Source: Floccularia luteovirens
Lineage: Eukaryota; Basidiomycota; Agaricomycetes; Agaricales; Squamanitaceae
Length of the DNA: 64,000 nt
Direction of reading: 5' to 3'
Assembly: GCA_009739215.1 (NCBI GenBank)
Contig: VSJF01000005.1
Coordinates: 1-64,000 of the forward strand
Numbering within the stretch: position 1 is the stretch's first letter; every line of letters begins with the position of its first letter. The notes under the pieces were generated by a model. That model ran no database searches, was not told where the DNA came from, and saw only the letters and a list, made by a program, of their open reading frames with translations. Position numbers and translations under genes: made by a program. Below, piece after piece: positions 62,753 to 64,000 of the stretch.

Positions 62753-63023
62753 TATCTGTAATTATAGGACTTAGAAACATGGTGGTGGAAATGTATTGCG
62801 TTTACATCAATGGCTGCGGAGCAAGTGTGCAGAAATGCTTGGGCTTAGATTGTTTTGGCAGAAAACTAGGCTCCTTTTCGGATGTCTAAGTACTGTACTT
62901 AGAAAGCAAGGTAACGCGGGGGTCCTAATTTACATCTTCATTGATCATCTGATGTTATATGATCTGTACACTGGGGAGTCTGATTATTTGACATTTCTAA
63001 CATTCAACAGTCCTCCCACCATC

Positions 63024-63111
63024 ATGAACAATAATTTAAACCTTTTATACTATCTGATGGTTGATGACTCCCATGAGATTGTGAGCAATATTTTTAGGGT
63101 AAAGGCGACCC
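63024..63111 (+). pseudogene. CRN header stub from the duplication
   Basis: MNNNLNLLYYLMVDDSHEIV and RVKATL match the header at 57196. At 63111 the sequence jumps to what is 3' flank of the CRN gene in the left copy (59145). The join shares only TAA between both sides. Everything else in the gene is gone. Confidence 0.85.
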
Positions 63112-63367
63112 TAACTTGCTACAGTTCATTGTACTTTGAGAGCCAAATATGTAGAGGAAAAGAAGTTGGAAGAGTAGTACCAAGTAGAATTGTAATTGTA
63201 CTGTAGTCTGCATGTAATGATAATGAAATTGATTTAATGGGCCGAGCGAGCCTTTTTTTAATTTAAAAAATCTACAGCAGCAACTAGTAAAGGAGCAGTG
63301 GATTATATACTTATGAATGAACAAGACAATTGAAAGAGAGAACAACACGATACTGCCACAATCTGAT

Positions 63368-63912
63368 GCTATGTTCGATACGCTTCGTGAGATCAAGAAT
63401 TGGAATCATGGAAGAATATAATGTGGTGTTACCATCTCGTGGAAGTAATCCAATCGTTTACGGTACTCAAATAGAGTGGGTATATTGGATCCTTTATTGT
63501 ACTAATTATGCGTGAAACACAACAGGGTTGTGACTAACTGACATATATACTTTTACATCTCCCTAGCTGGCGCCCTAAGTAGTCAAAAGCATTATTTCAG
63601 ACCAGAAATCTATCCTTGTAAGCCCTAAAAACGTTGAAACGTTGAAAAAACCACAAGGAGAAGATATATGTGGAAAAAAAAGTAAAAAAAAGGAGAGAGA
63701 GCAGGTGTGGAAAAGTTTATTTCATTTCACTAGAGCGACGACCGCAAATCCATAAGGAAGAAAAAGGAAAGTGGAACGAGAGGGAGGGGAGCGAGAAAAA
63801 AGAAACGATGATTATCGGAGTTGGGGCTGTCCTAGAGGATAAAAGCGTAAATGCCAAGTTTCCTAGTATTGTTTTGTATGGGAGCAAAACTCCATGATTG
63901 ATAATAAATTTT
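63368..63912. other. intergenic, A/G-rich
   Basis: No gene seen. A purine-rich tract (63670-63810, gaaaaaaaagtaaaaaaaaggag-like) is present. It is probably the 3' flank of the gene entering from the right edge. Confidence 0.45.
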
Positions 63913-64000
63913 TTAAACAATTCCTTTGATGAGCATGTTCTCAAGGCGAGAGAATTCTGGAACAATCGACGCATATGACATAAAAGCATCCACGTCGGGC
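63913..64000 (-). CDS. C-terminal end of an unknown gene (cut by window)
   Basis: The minus strand reads PDVDAFMSYASIVPEFSRLE then NMLIKGIV and a stop at 63913-63915. The composition looks coding, and the rest lies beyond base 64000. No family can be given from 28 residues. Confidence 0.35.
   Translation of the reverse strand, partial: PDVDAFMSYASIVPEFSRLENMLIKGIV

Larger units (their letters stand above)
60013..63367 (+). repeat. segmental duplication, right copy
   Basis: Partner of 54345-59386. The permease copy is full length. The CRN gene is deleted from its header (63111) to its 3' flank. It also has about 88 bp (near 62887-62980) that the left copy lacks. Confidence 0.85.

Overview
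The window looks like nuclear DNA of a mushroom-forming basidiomycete (Agaricomycetes). The signs are genes split by many 45-70 nt introns, a spermidine synthase-saccharopine dehydrogenase fusion (a basidiomycete arrangement), a DUF6534 membrane protein, Crinkler (CRN)-headed kinases, an I66-like protease inhibitor and several F-box/LRR genes. All gene models were built by hand, by translating exons and choosing splice sites that keep conserved protein blocks in frame. Exon edges are therefore predictions.

Left part, 0-28 kb, is mostly housekeeping and appears intact: a sugar/quinate-type MFS transporter (-), an HMG-box transcription factor (-), the SPE3-LYS9 fusion (+), farnesyltransferase beta RAM1 (+), a Byr4/Bfa1-like septation protein (+), PCNA with a large acidic insert (-), a small unknown gene (+), a DHA2 vacuolar-type MFS transporter (+), an F-box protein (-) and the Pol III factor BRF1 (-). 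This run is broken at 10.5-13.4 kb by an accessory patch: an I66-like inhibitor gene with a possible nonsense codon and two decayed copies of another sequence.

Middle part, 28-39 kb, is a set of accessory enzymes: a cytochrome P450, a DUF6534 membrane protein, a hemerythrin-like protein, a UbiA prenyltransferase without a mitochondrial leader and a secreted PI-PLC-X-like phosphodiesterase. P450 plus UbiA may be a small meroterpenoid-type cluster, though this is only inference.

Right part, 39-64 kb, is a gene graveyard with a few live genes. It has one apparently intact CRN kinase (45.0-46.9 kb, with the catalytic Asp replaced by Glu), five further CRN-related pieces, three decayed copies of an unknown small gene family, an intact F-box gene, a frameshifted KRE2/MNT1 mannosyltransferase, and a tandem duplication of about 5 kb that carries an amino-acid permease plus a CRN kinase. 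Each permease copy has its own lesion. The first CRN kinase copy has a stop and a frameshift, and the second was cut to its header by a deletion of about 1.85 kb.

Because core genes in the same assembly read through cleanly, the clustered lesions on the right are more likely real birth-and-death evolution than sequencing error, although several lie in homopolymers and need checking with reads.
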